Assembly: GCA_013166835.1 (NCBI GenBank)
Contig: JABLTI010000009.1
Coordinates: 1 to 47,593 of the forward strand
Length of the DNA: 47,593 bases
Direction of reading: 5' to 3'
Source: Promethearchaeati archaeon
GTDB taxonomy: Archaea > Asgardarchaeota > Heimdallarchaeia > JABLTI01
Shown: piece after piece, positions 35,928-43,093 of the stretch
Layout of the letters: each line of letters starts with the position of its first letter
How positions within the stretch are numbered: position 1 is the first letter of the stretch
Notes under the pieces: model-generated
What the model was told of the DNA's origin: nothing
The model's input: only the letters and a program-made list of their open reading frames with translations
The model's database searches: none
Made by a program: the position numbers and the translations under genes

Positions 35928-36198
35928 TATTTTGATTTTTTTCCCTTTTTTCTTTTTTTACCAGAGCTATTGAAAATCCTTCGATTAAGAATATCTAAAT
36001 AGTTGTTAGAATAGTTATTTTTTAACTGGGTGTTATTAATTGAAAGATAATAGGTGGCTATTTATTTCCAGTCATTTTATTTTTTCCTAAGAATTTCATA
36101 CAGTTTTTTTAGAACTATTTTTTTATTTTACTTAAGAAAATATATCATCACTTTTATTTATACTAGAAATTACCTTGAAAACAACTTAAAGCTAAAAT

Positions 36199-36212
36199 AA
36201 ACCTATAGGTTT
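36199..36212. promoter_or_regulatory. 14-bp perfect palindrome before DsrE2-TusA
   Basis: AAACCTATAGGTTT lies 10 nt before the ATG at 36223, at or just after the probable transcription start. Position and symmetry suggest a repressor operator. Its core ACCTATAGGT resembles the inverted repeat before the RHH gene at 23933. The rest of the 295-nt gap 35928-36222 holds a T-rich terminator and an AT-rich promoter region (TTTATTTATACT near 36153). Confidence 0.5.
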
Positions 36213-36222
36213 TTGATTAAAT

Positions 36223-36642
36223 ATGGCAGATACAAAAAAAATGGCTATTGTTGTACATTCAGGTACACTTGATTTAGCCTATCCACCATTAATGCTCGCT
36301 GCAGCAGCAGGAGCCAGTGACATGGAAGTTGATATCTTCTTCACTTTCTGGGGTTTAAACCTCTTAAAGAAGAAAGGTCTTAAACGAGCAAAGTTACCTG
36401 GTGCGTGGCGAATGGGTACAGGCATGATGAAAATGATGATCAAGCGAACTGGCATGGCAACCTTACCAGATCTTTTAGAAGGTATCCTTGAGACAGGCAA
36501 AGTAAGACTTTGGGCTTGTACTGCAACTATGGATATTATGATGGTTAAAAAGGAACAATTAATCTCAGAAGTAACAGGTTACATGGGAGCAGCAGGATTT
36601 TTAGATATTGCTGCAGATTGTGACATACAATTATTCATATAA
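36223..36642 (+). CDS. DsrE2-like (DsrE/F superfamily) membrane-associated sulfur protein
   Basis: A 139-residue protein. MAIVVHSGTLDLAYPPLMLAAAAGASDMEVDIFFTFWGLNLL is the DsrE2 signature; LWACTATMDIMMV carries the conserved Cys near residue 98 and IAADCDIQLFI a second at the end. DsrE2 proteins occur with TusA in sulfur-transfer clusters and are thought to hand persulfide to TusA. The TusA gene follows after 11 nt. The operator-like palindrome lies directly upstream. Confidence 0.85.
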   Translation: MADTKKMAIVVHSGTLDLAYPPLMLAAAAGASDMEVDIFFTFWGLNLLKKKGLKRAKLPGAWRMGTGMMKMMIKRTGMATLPDLLEGILETGKVRLWACTATMDIMMVKKEQLISEVTGYMGAAGFLDIAADCDIQLFI

Positions 36643-36653
36643 GGTGATTTTAA

Positions 36654-36893
36654 ATGACAGATATGCCAACTGCGGATAAAACAATTGATTGTCGCGACAT
36701 GCAATGTCCTATGCCAATCCTAAAAGCTAAGAAAGAGATACAAAAAATCGAAGTAGGCCAAACATTAGAAGTTCTTTCAAATGATCCTGGTTCTAAAGAA
36801 GATTTTCCACGGTGGGCTAAGCGAACTGGCAACGAATTTCTTGGCGTCTTTGACGACGGTGACACTCATTACTTTATAAAAAGAAAGGTATAA
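36654..36893 (+). CDS. tusA: TusA/SirA-family sulfur carrier
   Basis: A 79-residue protein with the TusA motif CRDMQCPMPILKAKKEIQKI (the CPxP Cys carries the persulfide) and the family core VLSNDPGSKEDFPRWAKRTGNEFLG. It passes sulfur from a desulfurase to TusDCB-type or other acceptors. It is the second gene of the pair with DsrE2; TusDCB-like genes are 3.2 kb away on the other strand, so the relay is split over two transcripts. Confidence 0.93.
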   Translation: MTDMPTADKTIDCRDMQCPMPILKAKKEIQKIEVGQTLEVLSNDPGSKEDFPRWAKRTGNEFLGVFDDGDTHYFIKRKV

Positions 36894-36974
36894 CTTATTC
36901 TCTTTTATTTTTTCTTTTTGAATTTTTTTTATTATATTTCGATAGTTATCTGATATACCATAAAAACGGTAAAC

Positions 36975-36982
36975 TTTAAAAG
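36975..36982 (+). promoter_or_regulatory. TATA box of the permuted 5S rRNA gene
   Basis: TTTAAAAG lies about 26-34 nt before the outer helix of the precursor at 37009, so transcription would begin near 37002-37008, just upstream of the first exon. Confidence 0.5.
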
Positions 36983-37008
36983 CAAAAGATGAAACGAAAG
37001 AATACGCA

Positions 37009-37157
37009 GAAACTCATCACCGGAAGTTAAGCCTTCAAACGTAGTGGTAATTACTGATCTGAGCGATCGTTCGGGAACATCATTAAGCTGCGTTGCGACG
37101 CGGTCAAAGCTGGAGGGTAACACCCGGACTCGTCCGATCCCGGAAATGGTGGGTTTC
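37009..37157 (+). other. Precursor fold of permuted 5S rRNA (bulge-helix-bulge flanks)
   Basis: The flanks pair as an 11-bp helix: GAAACTCATCA (37009-37019) with TGGTGGGTTTC (37147-37157), including two G-U pairs. It is followed inward by the 4-bp helix CCGG (37020-37023)/CCGG (37140-37143). The 3-nt bulges AAG (37024-37026) and AAA (37144-37146) sit on opposite strands, each 3' of the central helix, as in archaeal splicing-endonuclease substrates. Predicted cuts after 37025 and 37145. The two exon ends would be ligated or discarded. The helix expected on the inner side is not evident, so this is a relaxed BHB. Confidence 0.75.
37026..37145 (+). rRNA. 5S rRNA, circularly permuted (3' half encoded first)
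   Basis: Seen directly: a 3'-half sequence (starting GTTAAGCCTTC at 37026, through GTAGTGGTAATTACTGATCT and TCGGGAACATCATTAAGCTG) precedes a 5'-half sequence (ACGCGGTCAAAGCTGGAGGG, then TAACACCCGGACTCGTCCGA, ending TCCCGGAA at 37145). The natural ends are joined: CTGCGT-TGCG-ACGCGG forms helix I capped by a UNCG-type tetraloop. Joining 37145 to 37026 gives CCCGGAAGTTAAGCC, the universal 5S consensus, and exactly 120 nt. No normally ordered copy is in the window; the upstream and downstream flanks do not supply the missing half. Mature RNA could be a circle or a linear permuted molecule; mechanism is inference. Confidence 0.85.
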
Positions 37158-37181
37158 GTTGCTTATTTATCCCATAAATCG

Positions 37182-37318
37182 TCATTTCTCTTTCTCCTTT
37201 GTAATAACGATTACCACTATCTCATTTACTCCACGAAACCCCTCATTACAAGCAGTTTTTCTAATTTCTTCCTTTTCCACCTGTCTCCAAGCAATCTCAC
37301 CCACTTTTCTTGAGTTGT
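37182..37318 (-). other. Short coding-like frame, possible gene remnant
   Basis: A minus-strand open stretch of ~45 codons after a TAA. It has protein-like composition (KVGEIAWRQVEKEEIRKTAC, then GFRGVNEIVVIVITKEKEK-stop), a possible GTG start and no recognisable family. The 37158-37403 interval otherwise holds T-rich sequence downstream of the 5S gene. Confidence 0.25.
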
Positions 37319-37403
37319 TTACTGATTAAGGAAATGGATAATTTTATTCTAATCACTATTTTGTCAAAGTGACCTTCATTCCAGCAATCACATTGCAATG
37401 GAA

Positions 37404-37971
37404 TTATGCTTTTTTGAACAATTTTTTAGGATTATTACCAAATTTTTTTATGGCATTCCTGTCAAAAATGTAATCTATATTTAAATTACTAAATGCAAAA
37501 TCTGTGAAATATGGTCTCCGCTCACCTGTGAAAAATTTGAAAGTTCCTTCAGTAATAAAGTGTTTATGTGTTGGATCAGAGTAAGCATTTTTATGATTCC
37601 AATAGGTAATCCTGATTTTCAATTGCCCACCAAGTTTTAGTAATATATAGCATTCACCAACAACTGCCATCATATCGTCTAAGTGTTCTAAAATATCATT
37701 CATTATTATTAAATCAAATGAACCATCCTCGAAACCTCTCTAATGATAAGAGTTTAAATCTTGTATGATGTCAACATTATCCAAAGCAACAATATCAATG
37801 CCTATTGCACCTGGAGTTTTTGCTGTTCCACAACCTACATCTAATATTTTTTATTTGGATCTGGTTCTATGAAAGGTTTTTGAATTGCTTTTGTTTTTAA
37901 ACCAAAAATCTTTCTGAGTTTTCTCGTAATTCTAAAGCTGAGTTTATGCTTGAATTGAACTTTTCAACCAT
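37404..37971 (-). pseudogene. Decayed SAM-dependent methyltransferase, follows GT2 gene
   Basis: Reading the minus strand from ATG at 37971, one nt after the GT2 stop, three lesions interrupt an otherwise clear methyltransferase. A single-base shift after MVEK leads into QFKHKLSFRITRKLRKIFG. A second shift in the A-run of PDPNKK leads into KILDVGCGTAKTPGAIGID (motif I). An in-frame TAG then follows LNSYH, before RGFEDGSFDLIIMNDILEHL. The last 99 codons (37404-37703) are intact. It resembles glycan- or lipid-modifying methyltransferases found with glycosyltransferases. The indels could be sequencing errors, but the TAG needs a substitution. Confidence 0.7.
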
Positions 37972-37972
37972 T

Positions 37973-38920
37973 CTATTTTCTCCTATATTTTCCCAGTATC
38001 TTTTTCAAAGATGAACGTAACGTCATTTTAGCCCATATATATTCAATCCATTCTACATTAGTTTCCTTGACCCAAGATTTTGCTTCTTCGTCATTAAAAG
38101 CATCAATTTTTCTAAGAGCTTCGATTGCTCCAAGAACGATTTTTAAAAGATAGTCTTTTCCTGGATTGCAATACTTCACAATGCCTTTCCACTGCATATC
38201 ATAAATCCGTCTTTCCCATTTTACATCTCTTACTCTTTTAACTTGAGGAATAATTTGCAAATCTGGTTCTTTTTCTCCTTTCTTTGCTTGCATTTGATGG
38301 TAATGAAAAGTGTCTAAAAATTTCATATAATTATCCATGCCAACTAATTCTGCAATAATTATATCCTCATTCCGTTGCAAATAATCATCTTCAACTACAG
38401 CAATTGCTTCTTGCATTCTTTTAGTGTTACCGAATTGACTACCACTATAAGCTCTTTCTCTTTCAGTTTGCTTAATATCATCCCATAATACTAAAGAAAT
38501 CTTTTTTCTAGCACATTCAAACCAGGATTTCTCTTCTCTATGCCCCCACATTGCATCAAACCAACTTTCAGGTAGAAAAACGTCACTGTGTAGATATATC
38601 ATATATTCTGTTTCACTAGCCTCGATTAATTTCTTTATACTAAAACCTTGACTTTTGAAATCATGTTGGTCAAAAACTACTACTCTTGGAAATTTTTTAA
38701 GAATTTCAAGACTATTGTCTGTAGAACCACCGTCACCTATTAGTAAACGTTTTATCGGTATCCTCTTATAAAAATTAAGTAAACTCTTTTCAAAATATTG
38801 ATTTGAATTAAGCAGAGGAATGATAACATCAACAGCACGTTCTTTATCTGTTTCATATCTATCTACAAAATCATTATCAAATAAAATTTCAAACAATTCA
38901 TCATAACTCACATTCTCCAT
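37973..38920 (-). CDS. Family 2 glycosyltransferase
   Basis: A 315-residue GT-A fold enzyme. After ~25 residues comes VDVIIPLLNSNQYFEKSLLNFYKRIPIKRLLIGDGGSTDNSLEIL, with DGGSTDNS as the nucleotide-binding motif, and YMIYLHSDVFLPESWFDAMWG carries the DxD-like acidic pair. The C-terminal ~150 residues form an acceptor domain with a helical, Lys-rich end. No membrane segments. It is followed by the decayed methyltransferase in the same direction. The pair lies between two copies of the 5S 3'-flank sequence. Probable role in surface glycan synthesis; donor and acceptor unknown. Confidence 0.85.
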   Translation of the reverse strand: MENVSYDELFEILFDNDFVDRYETDKERAVDVIIPLLNSNQYFEKSLLNFYKRIPIKRLLIGDGGSTDNSLEILKKFPRVVVFDQHDFKSQGFSIKKLIEASETEYMIYLHSDVFLPESWFDAMWGHREEKSWFECARKKISLVLWDDIKQTERERAYSGSQFGNTKRMQEAIAVVEDDYLQRNEDIIIAELVGMDNYMKFLDTFHYHQMQAKKGEKEPDLQIIPQVKRVRDVKWERRIYDMQWKGIVKYCNPGKDYLLKIVLGAIEALRKIDAFNDEEAKSWVKETNVEWIEYIWAKMTLRSSLKKILGKYRRK

Positions 38921-39154
38921 TTTTAATCACTCCTAATTTGTGTAATTCTTCTTCGCTTATTTCTCTTTCGCTTTCTTTTATCACCAATTAATCAACATAT
39001 ACAATAAATCATAACACAAAAAAATAAAGAACATACAATATAAACCAAACATTCCCACCACATCATTTTTGCTCTTTCTCCTTTTTTTCAATTGGAAAAT
39101 CAAAATCATGTAGGGGAGCCGCAGTAATTTTCGGTTACTTGAAAAAGTTTGAAA

Positions 39155-39230
39155 GAAACTATCAATTCTATGTGTATCCACATGAAAAACGGTTTCTGGG
39201 ACGATTTGCCCTAGAAATGGTGGGTTTCGT
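39155..39230 (+). repeat. Structured element sharing the 3' flank of the 5S gene
   Basis: GAAATGGTGGGTTTCGT at 39214-39230 is identical over 17 bp to 37143-37159 at the end of the 5S gene. GAAACTATCA at 39155-39164 resembles the 5S first-exon arm GAAACTCATCA. The arms pair into ~15 bp (39155-39170 with 39212-39228; one bulged G, one A-A mismatch), enclosing a 41-nt insert with a TGTG-TATC-CACA hairpin. No 5S sequence is recognisable inside. The rest of the 330-nt gap 38921-39250 holds a further possible stem (GGGAGCCG 39115-39122/CGGTTTCT 39190-39197) and the GT2 promoter region. It may be a 5S-gene remnant or an unassigned RNA. Confidence 0.5.
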
Positions 39231-39250
39231 ACCTCTCGATTCCTTTTTTA

Positions 39251-39607
39251 TTAGAATTCATCTTCCACATCGAAAGCTAATTTGCCAGCCTCTTTTGTGA
39301 GTAAACTAAAATCAATTTTGTGTTTCCCAGGTTCAATATTACCTTCTATTCTAAAAGTAAAAGTATCTCCTTTGGTTAACTTGAAGGGATTTTCTTTATT
39401 GACATCCACTAATTTAACAACTACATCATCATTAATCAAGACTTTTATTTTGTCAACATCAAAATCTTGCTCATCTATCTTTATTGGATCTAAACCAATA
39501 ATTGTTGCTGGATAGATATTGTTCTGCAATTGAAAGGTAATTTCATTTGCATCTTGCTTCAAACTACCATTTAGATAGAGTTTTCTTAACATTACTTTAG
39601 GTATCAT
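39251..39607 (-). CDS. Small beta-rich conserved-type protein
   Basis: A 118-residue protein starting MIPKVMLRKLYLNGSLKQDANEITFQLQNN, followed by NIYPATIIGLDPIKIDEQDFDV, VKLVDVNKENPFKLTKGDTFTFRIEG and a closing GKHKIDFSLLTKEAGKLAFDVEDEF. It is all-beta by pattern, with no signal peptide or catalytic residues visible. I recall similar short proteins in bacteria and archaea without assigned function. Lies between the 5S-like repeat and the GtrA-GT2 gene in the same direction. Confidence 0.65.
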   Translation of the reverse strand: MIPKVMLRKLYLNGSLKQDANEITFQLQNNIYPATIIGLDPIKIDEQDFDVDKIKVLINDDVVVKLVDVNKENPFKLTKGDTFTFRIEGNIEPGKHKIDFSLLTKEAGKLAFDVEDEF

Positions 39608-39666
39608 AGAACTATACTCCTGCTATTTTATACAAATATCTTAGTGGTTTTTTAAATTTTGTTAAT

Positions 39667-40959
39667 TTATGGAAAGGCTGATTTTAGAAATTCGAAAATG
39701 TGTTTCTTAGATATTTTTGATTCACCTCTTACTCGAGGATTAAACACATAACCTACTCTTCCAACCTTTGTTTCTTTCTTGCGTGAGTGTTTCAATAATT
39801 CAAACATCACTTTGTAACCCTTTGGTCGGAAACCTTTCGGATGTTTTTCTATCACCATTTTGGAATATTCAGTTTCTCCACCGAAGAATCCACTCATAAC
39901 ATCTCCACAACTCGCAGAGCGATGAATCCAATGTGAAAATTTTCCTATAACGCTTGCACCCCAAGATATTACCCTCCTTGAGAAAGGCCAATCGGGGATT
40001 TCATCTCTTTCACCAATGACGAAATTAAATCCTTCTCGGAGTCTAATAGCAATCTCTCCTACTTTCTCTGGTGGATGTTGAAAATCACAATCCATAACAA
40101 TGAAATATTTTGTTTCAGTCATCTTGATGGCATCAAGTACACTGATAGTTAATCCATGAATCTCTTCAGTTTCCCTATCTAGTAAAAGGAAATCAGGATT
40201 CGTTTCACTAAATTCGCGGACTTGTTCTCTTGTACCATCTTTTGATCCATCATCAGCAACAATGAGCTTAATACCTTTGTAATTTTCATTCATGTGTTCC
40301 ATTAATGGTCCAATGTTTTCATTTTCATTGAAAGTAGGTGTGATTAATGTAATATCGCTAAAATCCATATCTGGAGGAACTATTATTGGTTCTTCGGGGA
40401 CTTTCTCTATCACATCAAATGTCCAAACTTCATTCCACATGTAATTCCACAGGACTGTAATAACAAATGCAAAGGCACTTGCAGCAAGAGTAGCATTATC
40501 TATATTCGGAACAACTTTATGGAATTGTTTTGTAAAGGTAGTTGTTAAAAGATATTTAAGAACCGCGCCAGAAGCTCCTACAATTGCATATTTGATGAAT
40601 TGAGTTCCAACCCTTTCGTCTCTCGAACCACTAAAAGTCCATAACTTGTTCAAAATATAATTAGAAGTCGTAGCTGCTGCAATACCCATAGCAATAGCAA
40701 TTAAACCTTTAATTGTAAATTTAAAAATCCAGTAAGTGTATTCTGTATCAAGAATAGTTGTTATACTTCCAATAACAAATTCTGTTAGAGCTAAAGCTCC
40801 TAAATTAATCCCTAAACCAACTAAAGAAACAACGGTAAATTTGAGAAGTCGTTGCTTAAAACCAGCACCTAATCGTTTGAAGCGATCCTTGACACTGGTT
40901 TTTAGGGGTTTTTCTTTAATTTCCTTTTCGTTTTTTAGCTCTATTTGCTCATCCGGCAT
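39667..40959 (-). CDS. GtrA-domain/dolichyl-phosphate-mannose-synthase-like GT2 fusion
   Basis: A 430-residue protein. I place the start at 40959 (MPDEQIELKN), preceded by a good TTAGGAGAAA ribosome-binding site; the longer frame to 41061 adds 34 unlikely residues. Residues ~40-190 are a GtrA-type four-helix membrane domain (FTVVSLVGLGINLGALALTE, then NYILNKLWTFSG, FIKYAIVGASGAVLKYLLTT, NYMWNEVWTF). Residues ~210-420 are a GT2 domain (ITLITPTFNENENIGPLM, IVADDGSKDGT, VMDCDFQHPPEKVGEIA, FGGETEYSKM) like dolichol-phosphate mannose synthase. The usual order is GT2 then GtrA; here it is reversed. Makes polyprenyl-phosphate sugar donors for surface glycosylation. Confidence 0.85.
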   Translation of the reverse strand: MPDEQIELKNEKEIKEKPLKTSVKDRFKRLGAGFKQRLLKFTVVSLVGLGINLGALALTEFVIGSITTILDTEYTYWIFKFTIKGLIAIAMGIAAATTSNYILNKLWTFSGSRDERVGTQFIKYAIVGASGAVLKYLLTTTFTKQFHKVVPNIDNATLAASAFAFVITVLWNYMWNEVWTFDVIEKVPEEPIIVPPDMDFSDITLITPTFNENENIGPLMEHMNENYKGIKLIVADDGSKDGTREQVREFSETNPDFLLLDRETEEIHGLTISVLDAIKMTETKYFIVMDCDFQHPPEKVGEIAIRLREGFNFVIGERDEIPDWPFSRRVISWGASVIGKFSHWIHRSASCGDVMSGFFGGETEYSKMVIEKHPKGFRPKGYKVMFELLKHSRKKETKVGRVGYVFNPRVRGESKISKKHIFEFLKSAFP

Positions 40960-41108
40960 GTTGTGGTTTCTCCTAACGTAGTCAAAATCCATCAAGCTAT
41001 TAGGTAATAAGGTATGACAAAATTCATTATTAAAACTATTCAATAAAATCAAAACATGCACATCAAGATTGGTTCATCCTTTCTCCCCCCCTCCAAAAAT
41101 TTCGAGGG

Positions 41109-41117
41109 TATAAATTA
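41109..41117 (+). promoter_or_regulatory. TATA box of the ABC exporter operon
   Basis: TATAAATTA, with a GAGGG before it, lies 38-46 nt upstream of the ATG of the ABC ATPase. Confidence 0.55.
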
Positions 41118-41154
41118 TTAAAATAAAAGAACTAATCTTGATATGATGAATTAA

Positions 41155-41889
41155 ATGTCGGATTCAGCAGTTACATTAACAAACCTAACAAAGGAATTTG
41201 GGAAATTAACAGCTGTTGACACCTTAAATCTGGAAATAGCTGAAGGAGAGATTTTTGCCTTAGTTGGTCCAAATGGCGCTGGGAAAACTACAACTATCAA
41301 GATGATTTTAGGCATTCTTGTTCCAACAATGGGCGAAATCCAGGTATTGGGATGGAACATTCCTAAAGAGAGAAAGCAAATAAAACGAGATATTGGTTAT
41401 TTAGCACAACAGCGAGCTTTGTATGAATCACTAACTACTCGAGAGAATATCGAATTCTTTGCAGGCATAAAAGGCATGCCAAATGATGAAATTAAAGAAA
41501 AAACAGACGAATTGATTCAAGTATTAGATCTTGTAGAATATGAAAAGGTTAGAGCTGTTAATCTATCAGGTGGAACACAGCAAAGATGTGCATTAGCATG
41601 TGCTTGTGTTAACAATCCGAGATTATTACTTCTTGATGAAGCAACGGTTGGTTTAGATCCAGTCTTACGAAAAGAAGTATGGAAATATTTGCGAGATTTC
41701 AACAAAAAAGTGAAAGGTGCAATAATAATTACTACTCATTTTCTTGATGAAGCGGATTATGCTGACAGAGTAGGTTTTATGCGAGGAGCGAAATTGATTG
41801 CATTAGAAGCACCTGACGTTCTCAAGAAACAAACTTCTTCGGTTACTATGGAAGAAGTATTTTTGAAACTAGCTAAGGAGGAGACCTAA
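41155..41889 (+). CDS. ABC-2 type transporter ATP-binding protein
   Basis: A 244-residue ABC ATPase. It has Walker A GPNGAGKTTT near residues 39-48, the Q-loop in DIGYLAQQRALYE, the signature LSGGTQQR near 135-142, Walker B LLLLDEATVGLDP near 158-170 and the H-loop ITTHFLDEADYAD. This is the exporter (drug/lipid/polysaccharide) subfamily. A Shine-Dalgarno AGGAGG at its 3' end serves the permease that starts 2 nt after its stop. Confidence 0.95.
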   Translation: MSDSAVTLTNLTKEFGKLTAVDTLNLEIAEGEIFALVGPNGAGKTTTIKMILGILVPTMGEIQVLGWNIPKERKQIKRDIGYLAQQRALYESLTTRENIEFFAGIKGMPNDEIKEKTDELIQVLDLVEYEKVRAVNLSGGTQQRCALACACVNNPRLLLLDEATVGLDPVLRKEVWKYLRDFNKKVKGAIIITTHFLDEADYADRVGFMRGAKLIALEAPDVLKKQTSSVTMEEVFLKLAKEET

Positions 41890-41891
41890 GA

Positions 41892-43025
41892 ATGCGAATG
41901 ACTTGGTTAGTTGCAAAACGAGTTTCAAAATTCATTCTCAGAGATTTTCGTTTAATTGCTTTAATGTTAGTTGTCCCAATAGTAATGTCTCTTATAATTG
42001 GTTATGGTTTCAGTGGAGAGATAAAAAATGTCGAAGTAGTGATTGTTAATCTAGATAATCCAACTCTAGTTCCACTTTCCGCAACAAATAATCTTACCAA
42101 TTATCTGAAAACAAAGACAGATCTCGTTGCTGTTACCGAAATAAGTTTTCCAACACTAGAAGATTGGAATGAAAGCAAACAAGCAGTTTTGGATGGAGAT
42201 TACAAGGGTGCTATTTTGTTTCCAGAGAATTTTACGGATACATTATTCGGTAGGCTCCTGAATATAAGCTCAGGAGAAACCTCAATTGAAGTTTATCTTG
42301 ATAATTCAAATCCTCAGATCAGCAGTAGCGTAATAAAAGCTTTGAGTGAAGGGTTTCAATTCGCATTTGGATCTAATATGGGCTTATCCATTGTAACTGA
42401 GTTTGCTTTTGATGAAGGATTAAGTCAACTACAATATATGATGCCATCCATTCTTCCTTTTGCTGTCTTCTTTATGTCGTTTATATTATCAATTATCTCG
42501 TTAATAAGTGAACGAAAAGCTGGAACGTTAGACTTGCTTCTTCTCTCACCATACAGAAAAGTCAACATTATGCTGGGGTATCTAATTCCCTTATCTGTTG
42601 TCTCCATTATCCAAGCATCAATCCTTATAATCCTGACGATTTTTGCATTCAATGTTCCTGTTCTTGGTGGTGCTGGGGCATATTTTGCCATCTACTTCAT
42701 GTTACTATTACAAGGAATGTGTGGCATGGTCCTAGGATTTCTCCTATCAACATTTGCGAAAACGGAATTACAAGCCATCCAATTTATTCCCATGGTAACG
42801 TTTACAATGTTACTACTATCAGGTATTCTAGTGCCCTTGGAAACATTACCAAAATGGCTGCTTCCAATTTCCTATATGCTACCATTAACGTATGGAGCAG
42901 AGTACATGAGAACGGTAATGATTGAAGGCACAGGATTTCTGTGGCATTGGCACATCGCTCCAGTCATTGGTTTCATAATTTTACTACTCCTATTTTCATC
43001 TCTGACTTTAAGAGAAAGTAAATAA
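41892..43025 (+). CDS. ABC-2 type transporter permease
   Basis: A 377-residue membrane protein. The first helix (~16-38) is followed by a large outside loop (~45-175), then a cluster of five helices from ~180 to 375. Typical ABC-2 features are SERKAGTLDLLLLSPYRKVNIMLGYLIP and the final LLSGILVPLETLPKWLLPISYMLPLTYGAEYMR. Layout matches YhgE/YadH-type exporters. Partner of the preceding ATPase. Substrate unknown; the glycan genes upstream are on the other strand and not necessarily connected. Confidence 0.93.
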   Translation: MRMTWLVAKRVSKFILRDFRLIALMLVVPIVMSLIIGYGFSGEIKNVEVVIVNLDNPTLVPLSATNNLTNYLKTKTDLVAVTEISFPTLEDWNESKQAVLDGDYKGAILFPENFTDTLFGRLLNISSGETSIEVYLDNSNPQISSSVIKALSEGFQFAFGSNMGLSIVTEFAFDEGLSQLQYMMPSILPFAVFFMSFILSIISLISERKAGTLDLLLLSPYRKVNIMLGYLIPLSVVSIIQASILIILTIFAFNVPVLGGAGAYFAIYFMLLLQGMCGMVLGFLLSTFAKTELQAIQFIPMVTFTMLLLSGILVPLETLPKWLLPISYMLPLTYGAEYMRTVMIEGTGFLWHWHIAPVIGFIILLLLFSSLTLRESK

Positions 43026-43067
43026 TAACTAAATCATAGTGCTTTTACAGAAAAAAAAGAGATAAAT

Positions 43068-43088
43068 GAGGTTGGCTTAAACAACCTC
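43068..43088 (-). terminator. Hairpin terminator after the polytopic membrane protein gene
   Basis: GAGGTTG-GCTTAAA-CAACCTC is a perfect 7-bp stem immediately after the stop of the minus-strand gene. It is followed on that strand by an eight-T run at 43051-43058. Confidence 0.6.
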
Positions 43089-43093
43089 TAATC

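Noticed and set aside
37044..37329. Plus-strand frames across the 5S gene
   Set aside because: They overlap the rRNA and lack protein character.
38981..39181. Minus-strand 66-codon frame with hydrophobic end
   Set aside because: It overlaps the structured repeat, has no ribosome-binding site and its composition looks like translated AT-rich noncoding DNA.
39113..39213. Possible tRNA (cloverleaf-like set of hairpins, GAA near the middle)
   Set aside because: No anticodon stem with U33 and 7-nt loop can be formed, no TTCRANN T loop is present, and the hairpins are short and AT-rich.
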